Assembly (NCBI GenBank): GCA_031270215.1
Contig: JAISYB010000163.1
Coordinates: forward strand, 1 to 6,553
DNA length: 6,553 bases
Origin: Streptococcaceae bacterium
Lineage (GTDB): Bacteria; Bacillota; Bacilli; Lactobacillales; Streptococcaceae
Direction: 5' to 3'
The translations under genes were made by a program, and so were the position numbers. How positions within the stretch are numbered: the stretch's first letter is position 1; every line of letters starts with the position of its first letter. Below the pieces are notes generated by a model. The model saw nothing but the letters and a program-made list of their open reading frames with translations. It was not told the DNA's origin and searched no databases. Positions 1 to 6,136 of this stretch are shown in pieces.

Positions 1-84
1 CTCGCCTTCATTTACCTCAAAGCTAACCTCTCTGACGGCTTGGATGACACCATAATGAACGCTTAGATTTTCAACCTTTAACAT
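1..84 (-). CDS. livF: Branched-chain amino acid ABC transporter ATP-binding protein LivF, N-terminal fragment
   Basis: Only the first 28 codons are present; the gene continues past the left edge. The translation begins MLKVENLSVHYGVIQAVREV, the usual first beta-strands of a LivF-type ABC ATPase (the aromatic A-loop residue is Y11 in VHYG). The Walker motifs lie outside the window. The ATG at 84-82 overlaps the livG stop by one base (TAATG), and a strong GGAGGTG ribosome site lies about 8 bases upstream inside the end of livG, so translation is probably coupled. LivF and LivG normally form the ATPase pair that powers LivHM. The identity rests on this short stretch plus the fixed operon order, which is typical of liv operons. 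Confidence 0.9.
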   Translation of the reverse strand, partial: MLKVENLSVHYGVIQAVREVSFEVNEGE

Positions 85-848
85 TATGCTTCACCTCCAA
101 GATATGCTTCAATAACGCGCGGATTACTCTTGATTTCCTCTGGTGTCCCACTGGCAATCACCCGACCATACTCTAGGACATATATTCGCTCGCATACAGA
201 CATTACCAAGCTCATATCATGCTCAATTAAAATAATCGTAATGCCAAATTGCGTTTGAATTTGTTTGATTAATGCTGTTAGCTCCGCAGTTTCCTGTGGA
301 TTCATTCCAGCTGCCGGCTCATCTAGAAAGAGGATTTTCGGCTGTGTCGCTAGAGCGCGAACAATTTCCAGCCTGCGCTGTTGGCCGTATGGCAAGTTTT
401 TTGCCAAGGTGTTTGCTTTCTCCTGCAAATCAAAAATACTAAGTAGTTCAAGCACCTTCTCTTGCATTCTCGCTTCCTTTTTATAAAAGCTAGGCAGGCG
501 GACGAGGGAGGCTAAAAAGCCGTCTGAGCGCTTGGTATTTAGGGCAATCAAGACATTGTCCATTACGGTTAAATCTTTAAACAAGCGGATATTCTGAAAG
601 GTTCTTGATAAACCTAAGGAGGCGATTTTATACGGTGCTAGACCGGTTAAGAGCTTATCATTAAGCTTGACCGTCCCCTCACTTGGTTCATAAACGCCGG
701 TTAAAAGGTTAAATAGCGTCGTCTTTCCTGCGCCATTTGGTCCAATCAGTCCGATTAATTCATTTTCCTCTGCTTTGATATTGACATTACCAACAGCCGT
801 TAAGCCACCGAAATTTTTTGTTAAATCTTTTACTTCAAGAAGTGCCAT
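84..848 (-). CDS. livG: Branched-chain amino acid ABC transporter ATP-binding protein LivG
   Basis: This 254-residue cytoplasmic ATPase hydrolyses ATP to drive uptake of leucine, isoleucine and valine through LivHM. Its length is normal for the family and all core motifs are visible: Walker A GPNGAGKT (36-43), Q-loop TFQN (Q85), ABC signature as LPYGQQRRLE (152-161), Walker B ILFLDEP (D176, E177) and switch histidine H210 in EHD. The signature has PYGQQ where textbook ABC proteins have SGGQ; LSYGQ or LPYGQ is common in LivG-type proteins, so this is not a defect. The ATG at 848-846 overlaps the livM stop as TAATG and has an AAAGGAGG ribosome site. LivG differs from LivF by its C-terminal tail, here ending EAYLGGEA. 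The protein looks intact. Confidence 0.97.
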   Translation of the reverse strand: MALLEVKDLTKNFGGLTAVGNVNIKAEENELIGLIGPNGAGKTTLFNLLTGVYEPSEGTVKLNDKLLTGLAPYKIASLGLSRTFQNIRLFKDLTVMDNVLIALNTKRSDGFLASLVRLPSFYKKEARMQEKVLELLSIFDLQEKANTLAKNLPYGQQRRLEIVRALATQPKILFLDEPAAGMNPQETAELTALIKQIQTQFGITIILIEHDMSLVMSVCERIYVLEYGRVIASGTPEEIKSNPRVIEAYLGGEA

Positions 849-1798
849 TACTTAGCCTCCTTTGTCTTTGCTAAAAGCTGTTTGAGTGAGAATTCCTTTG
901 TCCCAAGCAAGCCACCCGGTCTAAATATCATGACAATAATTAGTGCCAAAGAGTAGATAATCATTCTAAGGTCACCGAAATTTTGTAGATACATGTTTAA
1001 AATACCTAGCACAACGGCTGCAATGACTGTCCCAGTAATGCTACCTAGTCCGCCAAATACCGCAATAATCAAAATATCAATAGATTTCATAAAGGTAAAG
1101 TCCTTTGGTGTAACGGTTTGGATAAAGCCTGCGTAAAGTGCGCCAGCAATGCTTGCTGTCATTGCGCCAAAGACAAAGGCTAAAACCTTGTACTTGGTCG
1201 TCCAAACACCCATGCTCTCAGCTGCAATCTCGTCTTCACGAACAGATAAAATCGCACGCCCCGTTGATGAGCGAATCACGTTTAAGGTCAAAATTGTGCT
1301 TAGAACTGCCAAGACGTAGACAAGCTGCCATGTGGTAAAGGCAGGAATACCGAACAGACCGGCAGGTCCATTTGTTAAGCTACCGCCATTGACAATCACG
1401 ATTCGGATAATCTCTGAAACGCCAAGCGTTGCAATTGCAAGATAATCCCCCTTTAAGCGTAGCGTTGGAATACCCACGATTAAAGCAATCACGCCTGAGA
1501 TGAGCATTCCGATGATTACTGAGAGGGCAAAGCCTGCGTAAGTTGGATTTTGGATGCCGATAATTGCACCGCTATATGCACCGATTGCCATAAAACCTGC
1601 ATGTCCAAGTGAGAACTGACCGCTAAAGCCAATGATTAAATTAAGTCCTACCGCTAAAATGAGGTTGATTCCGATTTGCATGATAATCTGCACAGCAAAA
1701 GCATTGATAATACCAACGCTTTGTAAAATGGTGATTAAGGCGAAGCCGAGTGTTGCAATTAGAAACCATAAAAGATTGATTTTTAAGTTTTTTCGCAT
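848..1798 (-). CDS. livM: Branched-chain amino acid ABC transporter permease LivM
   Basis: A 316-residue, very hydrophobic integral membrane protein with roughly eight to ten membrane segments. Family motifs are GQFSLGHAGFMAIGAY (60-75), RLKGDYLAIATLGVSEI (114-130), the cytoplasmic coupling stretch RAILSVREDEIAAESMGV (181-198), which contacts the ATPases, GGLGSITG (249-256) and a C-terminal RPGGLLG. LivM pairs with LivH to form the translocation path. The ATG at 1798 lies two bases after the livH TAG stop, with AGGAG/AAGGTG ribosome-site sequence inside the end of livH. There is no sign of damage. The substrate class (branched-chain amino acids) is inferred from the family; related systems carry amides, urea or other amino acids. 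Confidence 0.95.
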   Translation of the reverse strand: MRKNLKINLLWFLIATLGFALITILQSVGIINAFAVQIIMQIGINLILAVGLNLIIGFSGQFSLGHAGFMAIGAYSGAIIGIQNPTYAGFALSVIIGMLISGVIALIVGIPTLRLKGDYLAIATLGVSEIIRIVIVNGGSLTNGPAGLFGIPAFTTWQLVYVLAVLSTILTLNVIRSSTGRAILSVREDEIAAESMGVWTTKYKVLAFVFGAMTASIAGALYAGFIQTVTPKDFTFMKSIDILIIAVFGGLGSITGTVIAAVVLGILNMYLQNFGDLRMIIYSLALIIVMIFRPGGLLGTKEFSLKQLLAKTKEAK

Positions 1799-1800
1799 CT

Positions 1801-2676
1801 CTACACCTTCTCCTTTACATTTTTACCTAAAATACCTGTTGGTCTGACTAAGAGGATAACGATTAAAACTGCATAGACAACTGCATCTCGGTAATCAGAC
1901 AAGCCAAGTGCTGTTGAGAGGGTTTCAAGCATGCCAATCACAAAGCCACCAAGTGCTGCTCCCGGAATAATCCCAATTCCACCAAGGACTGCTGCGACAA
2001 ACGCCTTAATCCCCGGCGTCATCCCCATTAATGGGTCGATTGAATTGTAATACAAGCCAATCAAAACACCACCAGCGCCTGCAAGTGCCGAACCAAGCGC
2101 AAAGGTAAAGCTGATCGTTCGATTGACATTAATCCCCATCAGCTGCGCTGCATCGCTATCAACGCTCACTGCACGCATTGCCTTACCCATCTTTGTTTTC
2201 TTAACAACCAGCTGAAGCAAGAGCATCAAAAGGATTGACACGCCTAGAATTAATAGCTGAATATTCGATACCGAAATCGGACCAAAGTCATATTTCTTAA
2301 TATCCATCACCTGCGGGAAGCTTCTGGGAGATGAACCAAAGAAGTAAATCATGACATTTTCAAGTAAAAACGAGACTCCAATTGCAGTGATTAATGCTGC
2401 AATCCGAGTTGATTTGCGTAATGGACGGTAAGCAAGAAACTCGATTACAACACCCAAAACCGCTGTTACGGCCATTGAGGCAATCAGTGCCAACCAAAGA
2501 TTCATATGTAAGTGATTAATGAAAAAGTAGCCTAAAAACGCCCCCATCATATAAACATCACCGTGCGCAAAGTTAATTAATTTGATAATACCGTAAACCA
2601 TTGTGTAGCCTAAAGCTAACAAAGCGTAAATCGCGCCAAGAAATAACCCGTTTACTAATTGCTGCAGCCACTCCAT
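1801..2676 (-). CDS. livH: Branched-chain amino acid ABC transporter permease LivH
   Basis: This is the first membrane component of the transporter, 291 residues from the chosen start, with about eight membrane segments. Motifs are INFAHGDVYMMGAF (34-47), AYRPLRKSTRIAALITAIGVS (82-102), the EAA-like coupling region GKAMRAVSVDSDAAQLMGI (164-182), GGIGIIPGAALGG (232-244) and a terminal RPTGILG. The frame also opens with a GTG at 2685, three codons earlier. That GTG would sit inside the ribosome site AGGATGTG, whereas the ATG at 2676 has the site at about 6 bases spacing, so ATG is preferred. The protein then begins MEWLQQLVNG. A hairpin upstream separates livH from livK. Confidence 0.95.
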   Translation of the reverse strand: MEWLQQLVNGLFLGAIYALLALGYTMVYGIIKLINFAHGDVYMMGAFLGYFFINHLHMNLWLALIASMAVTAVLGVVIEFLAYRPLRKSTRIAALITAIGVSFLLENVMIYFFGSSPRSFPQVMDIKKYDFGPISVSNIQLLILGVSILLMLLLQLVVKKTKMGKAMRAVSVDSDAAQLMGINVNRTISFTFALGSALAGAGGVLIGLYYNSIDPLMGMTPGIKAFVAAVLGGIGIIPGAALGGFVIGMLETLSTALGLSDYRDAVVYAVLIVILLVRPTGILGKNVKEKV

Positions 2677-2682
2677 AAATTT

Positions 2683-2690
2683 CACATCCT
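2683..2690 (-). promoter_or_regulatory. livH ribosome binding site that decides the start
   Basis: Read on the minus strand, AGGATGTG differs by one base from AGGAGGTG and ends 6 bases before the ATG at 2676. The in-frame GTG at 2685-2683 is itself the last three bases of this site, so it is a poor initiation codon. Confidence 0.6.
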
Positions 2691-2732
2691 AAGCTTTTTA
2701 TTTGAATTGCCTCTAACATTATAAACTAAAAT

Positions 2733-2766
2733 GGAGCTGAACCAAAGTTAATTTTGGCTCAACCCC
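2733..2766 (-). terminator. Hairpin between livK and livH, probable partial terminator
   Basis: In minus-strand RNA, GGGGUUGAGCCAAA (2766-2753) pairs along all 14 positions with UUUGGUUCAGCUCC (2746-2733), using three G-U pairs and a 6-base loop. It is followed by AUUUUAGUUU, a modest U-rich run. In plus-strand RNA the three wobbles become A-C mismatches, so the structure fits the liv transcript and not the opposite one. It begins 10 bases after the livK stop. The imperfect U-run suggests leaky termination or protection of the livK 3' end, which would raise binding protein over LivHMGF; this role is inferred. Confidence 0.65.
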
Positions 2767-2776
2767 TTAGTTATTT

Positions 2777-3967
2777 CTATTCAGCAGGCGCAATAGCTTC
2801 TGCTGAAATTTCCTTACCGTCTTTTAAACCAATTACAACAGCTGATTTCACTGGATCGTGATCCTTATCAATCGTGATTTTACCTGTTACTCCGACGAAA
2901 TTCTTTAAGCTTGCCAAGCCCTTAGTCACATCTACTGATGTCTTAGCCTTAGTATCCTCCGCTGCTTGCTTAATCATGTAAACTGCATCATACGCTAACG
3001 CTGCAAACGTTGATGGATTTGAGCCATATTTTTCATTAAATGCTTTAACAAAGGCATCTACTTTATCTGTTGCGGGCGCTTTTTCTGAGTAATGCCCCAC
3101 GTAGTAGACATCTGTTGCACCGCTATTTCCTGCTGTTTCGATATATTTCGGATCAGAGAAGCCGTCCCCTCCTAATATCGGTTGTGTAATTCCCATATCG
3201 CGTGTTTGCTTAGTAATCAAGCCTGTTTCTGTGTAGTAACCAGGCATGATAATTGCATCAAAATCTTTAGACTTAATCTTAGTTAATTGCGCTTGAAAAT
3301 CCTTATCGCCAGAAACAAAGGTTTGTTCATTGACAATCTCTCCCTTGTAGGCTTTCTTAAACGCCTTAGCAATTCCTTTAGCGTAATCAGATGAATTGTC
3401 GTAGAATAAGACAACTTTCTTCGCCTTTAGGTTCTCGTCTGCGTAGTTAGCTAAAACTGTTCCTTGATAGCTATCTTGGAAACATGAACGAAAGACATAT
3501 GGCTGCACCTTGCCGTTTTGGACTGTGATAGAGTCATCTGTCCCTGATGGTGTAAGAAATGGCACCTGTGCCTTCGTGATATTTGGAATCACGGCTTTAG
3601 CGGCACCTGAGGTTGCTGGTCCAACTAGAGCGTTAATTTTGTCATTAACAGTTAGATTAGACGCGACCGTTGCTGCTTCAGCATTATCAGATTTATTATC
3701 CTTTGAGATAACCTCAATCTGCTTACCATTGATACCACCAGCTTTATTGATTTCCTCAACGGCTAAATCAAGTCCTTGCTTTTCAGAGTTACCGTAAGCT
3801 GCAACCGCACCGGAAAGCTCTAAGTTGCTCCCTATCTTAAATGTCTTACCAATCTCTGTACCATTACCTGCTGTACCCTGCGTTCCCTTTGGGGATGAAC
3901 ACGAGCTAAGCAAAAAAGTCGCAGCAACTGCCGCACCTATTAAACCCAATTTTTTCTTATCAAACAA
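2777..3967 (-). CDS. livK: Branched-chain amino acid-binding lipoprotein LivK/LivJ
   Basis: This 396-residue extracytoplasmic solute-binding protein (Peripla_BP_6 type) captures the amino acid and hands it to LivHM. It has a lipoprotein signal: lysines at 4-6, a hydrophobic core at 7-20 and lipobox LSSC, with C23 as the lipidated residue. A Ser/Gly/Thr-rich linker (24-41) precedes the binding domain from FKIGSNLELSG (43-53). Other family features are LVGPATSGAAKAVIP (114-128) and PFLTPSGT (136-143), which match the regions that hold the ligand alpha-amino and carboxyl groups, and FRSCFQDSYQG. The start is TTG at 3967, with AAAGGAG 8 bases upstream (3982-3976); no ATG or GTG is available near the signal peptide. 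Exact ligand range is not readable from sequence; the operon makes branched-chain amino acids the best call. The symbol could equally be livJ. Confidence 0.94.
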   Translation of the reverse strand: MFDKKKLGLIGAAVAATFLLSSCSSPKGTQGTAGNGTEIGKTFKIGSNLELSGAVAAYGNSEKQGLDLAVEEINKAGGINGKQIEVISKDNKSDNAEAATVASNLTVNDKINALVGPATSGAAKAVIPNITKAQVPFLTPSGTDDSITVQNGKVQPYVFRSCFQDSYQGTVLANYADENLKAKKVVLFYDNSSDYAKGIAKAFKKAYKGEIVNEQTFVSGDKDFQAQLTKIKSKDFDAIIMPGYYTETGLITKQTRDMGITQPILGGDGFSDPKYIETAGNSGATDVYYVGHYSEKAPATDKVDAFVKAFNEKYGSNPSTFAALAYDAVYMIKQAAEDTKAKTSVDVTKGLASLKNFVGVTGKITIDKDHDPVKSAVVIGLKDGKEISAEAIAPAE

Positions 3968-3975
3968 CCTAAAAA

Positions 3976-3982
3976 CTCCTTT
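3976..3982 (-). promoter_or_regulatory. livK ribosome binding site supporting a TTG start
   Basis: AAAGGAG on the minus strand, 8 bases before the TTG at 3967. The strength and spacing of this site are the main reason to accept a TTG start; the signal peptide begins right after it. Confidence 0.75.
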
Positions 3983-3993
3983 ATTTTATATTT

Positions 3994-4013
3994 GAGTAGC
4001 ATAACAGCTACCC
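3994..4013 (-). other. Small hairpin in the livK 5' leader
   Basis: In the minus-strand RNA, GGGUAGC pairs with GCUACUC over seven positions (one G-U) around the loop UGUUAU. Its base is 11 bases from the livK ribosome site, so it does not cover that site. It may stabilise the leader of this transcript. No riboswitch or T-box architecture is visible in the roughly 60-base leader. Confidence 0.4.
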
Positions 4014-4035
4014 ATAATTTCTTTACTATTGTCTT

Positions 4036-4064
4036 AATATAAAGAATTATCAGACAATTGTCAA
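4036..4064 (-). promoter_or_regulatory. Promoter of the livKHMGF operon
   Basis: Minus strand: TTGACA (4064-4059), a 17-base spacer, then TATATT (4041-4036). The -35 is perfect and the -10 matches 5 of 6. Transcription should start near 4029, giving a leader of about 60 bases to the livK TTG. No other comparable promoter is seen for the operon. Confidence 0.85.
4045..4059 (-). promoter_or_regulatory. CodY box overlapping the liv promoter
   Basis: AATTGTCTGATAATT on the minus strand matches the CodY consensus AATTTTCWGAAAATT at 13 of 15 positions. It fills most of the promoter spacer and touches the last base of the -35, so a bound repressor would block RNA polymerase. A weaker 11/15 match lies beside it on the plus strand (4056-4070). 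CodY is activated by branched-chain amino acids (and GTP in many species) and commonly represses their transport genes, which agrees with the operon it controls here. Confidence 0.75.
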
Positions 4065-4080
4065 GAAAATAATATTCCCA

Positions 4081-4350
4081 CCTCAAGCTTACAAGGAGTT
4101 TTTAACATCGAAAAATTAGCTTACTGTTAAGCAAATTCGGCTTACGTCATATCATCTGACCGAAAAATTTCTATCAAGCAAATTTCTTAAAAGCGGCTAA
4201 ATGGTCTAACGGATGATTTGCTGCGCACCGATGGGCAAATTATAAACTCATCTCACGAGTGATTTTACTTATTTCTGTCGGCAAACGATTAGCTGAAAAG
4301 GCGTTTTTATTGTGAATTACAAGAATTATTTGAAGTGTCTAAGCATTTAA
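4081..4350. other. Non-coding middle of the divergent intergenic region, with short repeats
   Basis: No open frame here has a good start, ribosome site and recognisable product. The stretch contains repeated motifs: CGAAAAATT at 4109-4117 and 4161-4169, AAGCAAATT at 4129-4137 and 4176-4184, and further copies of the core GCAAAT at 4235-4240 and, inverted, at 4216-4221. A hairpin AATTaGCTTA / TAAGCaAATT with loop CTGT lies at 4114-4137. No tRNA, CRISPR or known riboswitch shape is visible. It could be regulatory DNA or a decayed gene. Confidence 0.45.
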
Positions 4351-4351
4351 A

Positions 4352-4379
4352 TTGCATTCCTACCTTTTTGGTTTATACT
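4352..4379 (+). promoter_or_regulatory. Candidate promoter of the dioxygenase-flavin reductase operon
   Basis: TATACT (4374-4379) is a good -10. The hexamer TTGCAT (4352-4357) is a weak -35 at 16 bases spacing. Transcription would start near 4386, inside the dyad at 4376-4395. TATGAT at 4398-4403 is an alternative -10 without a convincing -35. A weak -35 would fit a regulated promoter. Confidence 0.4.
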
Positions 4380-4395
4380 TACGGTGTAGTTAGTA
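4376..4395. promoter_or_regulatory. Dyad operator candidate upstream of the dioxygenase gene
   Basis: TACTTAC, six bases (GGTGTA), then GTTAGTA form an inverted repeat with 6 of 7 positions matching in each arm. The dyad overlaps the end of the candidate -10 and covers the expected start of transcription. Size and position fit a dimeric repressor of the MarR, HxlR or TetR type, families known to control quinone- and aromatic-responsive genes in Bacillota. No regulator gene is in the window, so the partner is unknown. Confidence 0.4.
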
Positions 4396-4431
4396 TTTAT
4401 GATAAAAAATTAAATCATTTTGGAGGGTTAC

Positions 4432-5487
4432 ATGAGAAAAGTTGGTTTCGAGGTTGATGAGCGTTATTTGCTTGGTGGCATACACCATGTGACAGCTATT
4501 ACATCCAGTGCACAACATATTTATGAGTTCTTTACGAATATCCTAGGCTTGCAATTAGCAAAGCTAACAGTCAATCAAGATGACTATGAAACCTATCATC
4601 TTTATTTTACAGATGAAAATGGCGCACCAGGTACAGATATGACATTCTTTGACTTCCCGAATATTCCAAAAGGAACTAAGGGAACTAACAATATCGACCG
4701 GGTTAGCTTCCGTGTACCAACAGATGCTTCCTTAATTTACTGGTTGGATAGATTTGAAAAAGCTGAGGTTATCCACGGAGCTATTGACAAGCGTTTTGGC
4801 AAGAGCTTTCTTCCCTTTGAAGACTTTGATGGACAACGTTATCAGCTGATTTCTGACGAAGCTAACGTCGGTGTTGCAGGTGGTATTCCTTGGGAGAAAT
4901 CAAATGTTGACAAAGCACATGCCATCACCGGATTAGGCCCTGTCTTTGTCGTTGTTGATGATTTTGAGCTAATCGATCTTGTCCTGCGCGATGTCCTAGG
5001 TTTTAGAAATACAGCAGATGATGGTAGCTACTTCCTCTATGAAATTGGTGAGGGCGGCAGTGGTGGGTCAATCATCATTGAGGTCAATACAGATGAAACC
5101 GCTGCCGTTCAGGGCTATGGCAATATTCATCATTTAGCATTACGTGTCAAAGACCAAGAAAGCTTAAACTATTGGATTGAACGCTTAAAGAGTGTCCGCT
5201 TACCTGACTCCGGCTTAGTTGACCGCTTTTATTTCCAATCCGAATATTTCAGAGCAGCCTCTCAAATCTTGTTTGAGCTTGCGACTGACGGACCGGGCTT
5301 TTGGGTAGATGAGCCAAAGGAAGTTGCTGGAGAAAGCTTGAGCTTACCACCACATCTATTTCCAGGTGATGAAGCAACTAAGGCTAAAGCCGCTGCCGCT
5401 CTAAGACCGCTAGATACAAGTGATGCGAACAAAGCACGAGTGGACGAATGGACGATTTCAAAAATCATCGGACGTCCTTACAAATAA
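4432..5487 (+). CDS. Ring-cleaving dioxygenase, two-domain VOC/glyoxalase fold (MhqO/PcpA-like)
   Basis: This 351-residue, probably cytoplasmic enzyme has two vicinal-oxygen-chelate halves, about residues 14-145 and 165-290, then an Ala/Pro-rich tail. Members of this family are non-haem Fe(II) or Mn(II) extradiol dioxygenases acting on hydroquinones or catechols. The expected metal ligands are present: H19 in GGIHHVTA, H234 in GNIHHLAL and E282 in ILFELATDGPGF. Their spacing (215 and 48 residues) is nearly that recalled for PcpA (H11, H227, E276). Other family marks are TYHLYFTDENGAPGTDMTFF (54-73) and the YF...R...LFE strand pattern. ATG at 4432 is chosen because GGAGG lies 5 bases upstream; the earlier in-frame TTG (4420) overlaps that site. 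A flavin reductase-like gene follows after 21 bases. The substrate is unknown; thiol or quinone stress defence, as for Bacillus mhq genes, is the leading inference. Confidence 0.9.
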   Translation: MRKVGFEVDERYLLGGIHHVTAITSSAQHIYEFFTNILGLQLAKLTVNQDDYETYHLYFTDENGAPGTDMTFFDFPNIPKGTKGTNNIDRVSFRVPTDASLIYWLDRFEKAEVIHGAIDKRFGKSFLPFEDFDGQRYQLISDEANVGVAGGIPWEKSNVDKAHAITGLGPVFVVVDDFELIDLVLRDVLGFRNTADDGSYFLYEIGEGGSGGSIIIEVNTDETAAVQGYGNIHHLALRVKDQESLNYWIERLKSVRLPDSGLVDRFYFQSEYFRAASQILFELATDGPGFWVDEPKEVAGESLSLPPHLFPGDEATKAKAAAALRPLDTSDANKARVDEWTISKIIGRPYK

Positions 5488-5499
5488 TCTCAACAGATT

Positions 5500-5503
5500 G
5501 GAG
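5500..5503 (+). promoter_or_regulatory. Ribosome binding site for a GTG start
   Basis: GGAG lies 5 bases before the GTG at 5509 and no other start codon in that frame has a ribosome site nearby, so the flavin reductase-like gene is taken to start with GTG. Confidence 0.6.
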
Positions 5504-5508
5504 CTATT

Positions 5509-6120
5509 GTGAAATCCTTTAAAAGTAAACAATTAAATCCTGCCTTGCAATACAAGCTGATGTCTGGTGCAATTATCCCTAGACCAATCGCTTGGGTCAC
5601 AACGCAAAGCGCTTCAGGTGTTGTCAATGCTGCGCCGTTTAGCTTCTTTAATGTTGTTGCAACAGGTATTCCGCTGGTATCGATTGCTATCATGCGTGGA
5701 GCGGATAGTAAGGATACCGCAAGAAATATTCTTGAAACGCATGAGGCGGTCATTCACCTTGTTAATCCAGATAACGTTGAACAGATGAATCAAACCGCTG
5801 CAACACTACCAAGTAATATCTCTGAGCTTGATAGCTTTGACATTGAAATGGTCGCTAGCGAAACAGTCAAAACGCCAAGTATTCAAAATACAGCAATTCG
5901 CTTTGAAACGACATTGTTTAAACATATTCCGATTGAAACTCAAGGAATTATCTTGACGGATTTGATGATTTTGGAGATTAAGAACTTCGTTTTTGACGAT
6001 CGTGTGATTGATTTAGAAAAGGCGTATATCAAGCCAGATGAGTTGCAGCCGATTGCCCGCCTTGCAGGAAATGACTATACTGGTCTTGGCGAAATATTTA
6101 CGATTGAACGACCAATGTAG
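5509..6120 (+). CDS. Flavin reductase-like domain protein (FMN-binding split barrel, DIM6/NTAB type)
   Basis: This 203-residue cytoplasmic protein matches the flavin reductase-like family, which binds FMN and either supplies reduced flavin or acts as an oxidoreductase. Signature regions are SGAIIPRPIAWVTTQ (19-33), NAAPFSFFNVVATGIP (40-55), the phosphate-side DTARNILET (69-77) and the C-terminal RLAGNDYTGLGEIFTI (184-199). Length is normal for the family. It begins with GTG and lies 21 bases after the ring-cleaving dioxygenase gene, without a terminator between, so the two are almost surely co-transcribed. Similar pairs occur in quinone or aromatic detoxification loci. Whether it reduces quinones itself, feeds a monooxygenase elsewhere, or acts on the cleavage product cannot be told from the sequence. 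Confidence 0.88.
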   Translation: MKSFKSKQLNPALQYKLMSGAIIPRPIAWVTTQSASGVVNAAPFSFFNVVATGIPLVSIAIMRGADSKDTARNILETHEAVIHLVNPDNVEQMNQTAATLPSNISELDSFDIEMVASETVKTPSIQNTAIRFETTLFKHIPIETQGIILTDLMILEIKNFVFDDRVIDLEKAYIKPDELQPIARLAGNDYTGLGEIFTIERPM

Positions 6121-6129
6121 AAATGTAGA
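6114..6129 (+). repeat. 8-base tandem duplication across the stop codon
   Basis: AATGTAGA occurs twice in a row. The first copy contains the TAG stop (6118-6120) of the flavin reductase-like gene; the second repeats it just downstream. It is probably a replication slippage product and does not alter the protein. Confidence 0.5.
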
Positions 6130-6136
6130 GAAAAAC

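Noticed and set aside
265..486. Plus-strand open frame of 73 codons inside livG
   Set aside because: It is antisense to a gene with every ABC ATPase motif, has no ribosome site and encodes no recognisable product. The same holds for other frames opposite livM (1138-1338, 1632-1847) and livK (3510-3797).
2718..2745. Possible internal promoter for livHMGF with TATAAT (minus strand, 2723-2718)
   Set aside because: The -10 is perfect, but the only -35 at 16 bases is TTGGTT (3/6), lying inside the hairpin arm. This is too weak to list as a feature.
3968..4431. T-box, riboswitch or tRNA in the divergent region
   Set aside because: The livK leader is only about 60 bases and has no T-box core or long conserved stems, and no cloverleaf could be drawn in the rest.
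4420..4431. Longer start of the dioxygenase at TTG 4420
   Set aside because: The TTG overlaps the GGAGG ribosome site that serves the ATG at 4432.
4293..4454. Plus-strand stretch of 54 codons without a stop, reading ELQELFEVSKHLN within it
   Set aside because: It looks a little like the start of an alpha-helical protein, but has no start codon with a ribosome site, is closed upstream by several stops, and overlaps the promoter and start of the dioxygenase gene. A decayed gene is possible but not supportable.
5262..5753. Minus-strand open frames at 5262-5468 and 5490-5753
   Set aside because: They lie opposite the well-supported dioxygenase and flavin reductase-like genes and show only mirrored composition.
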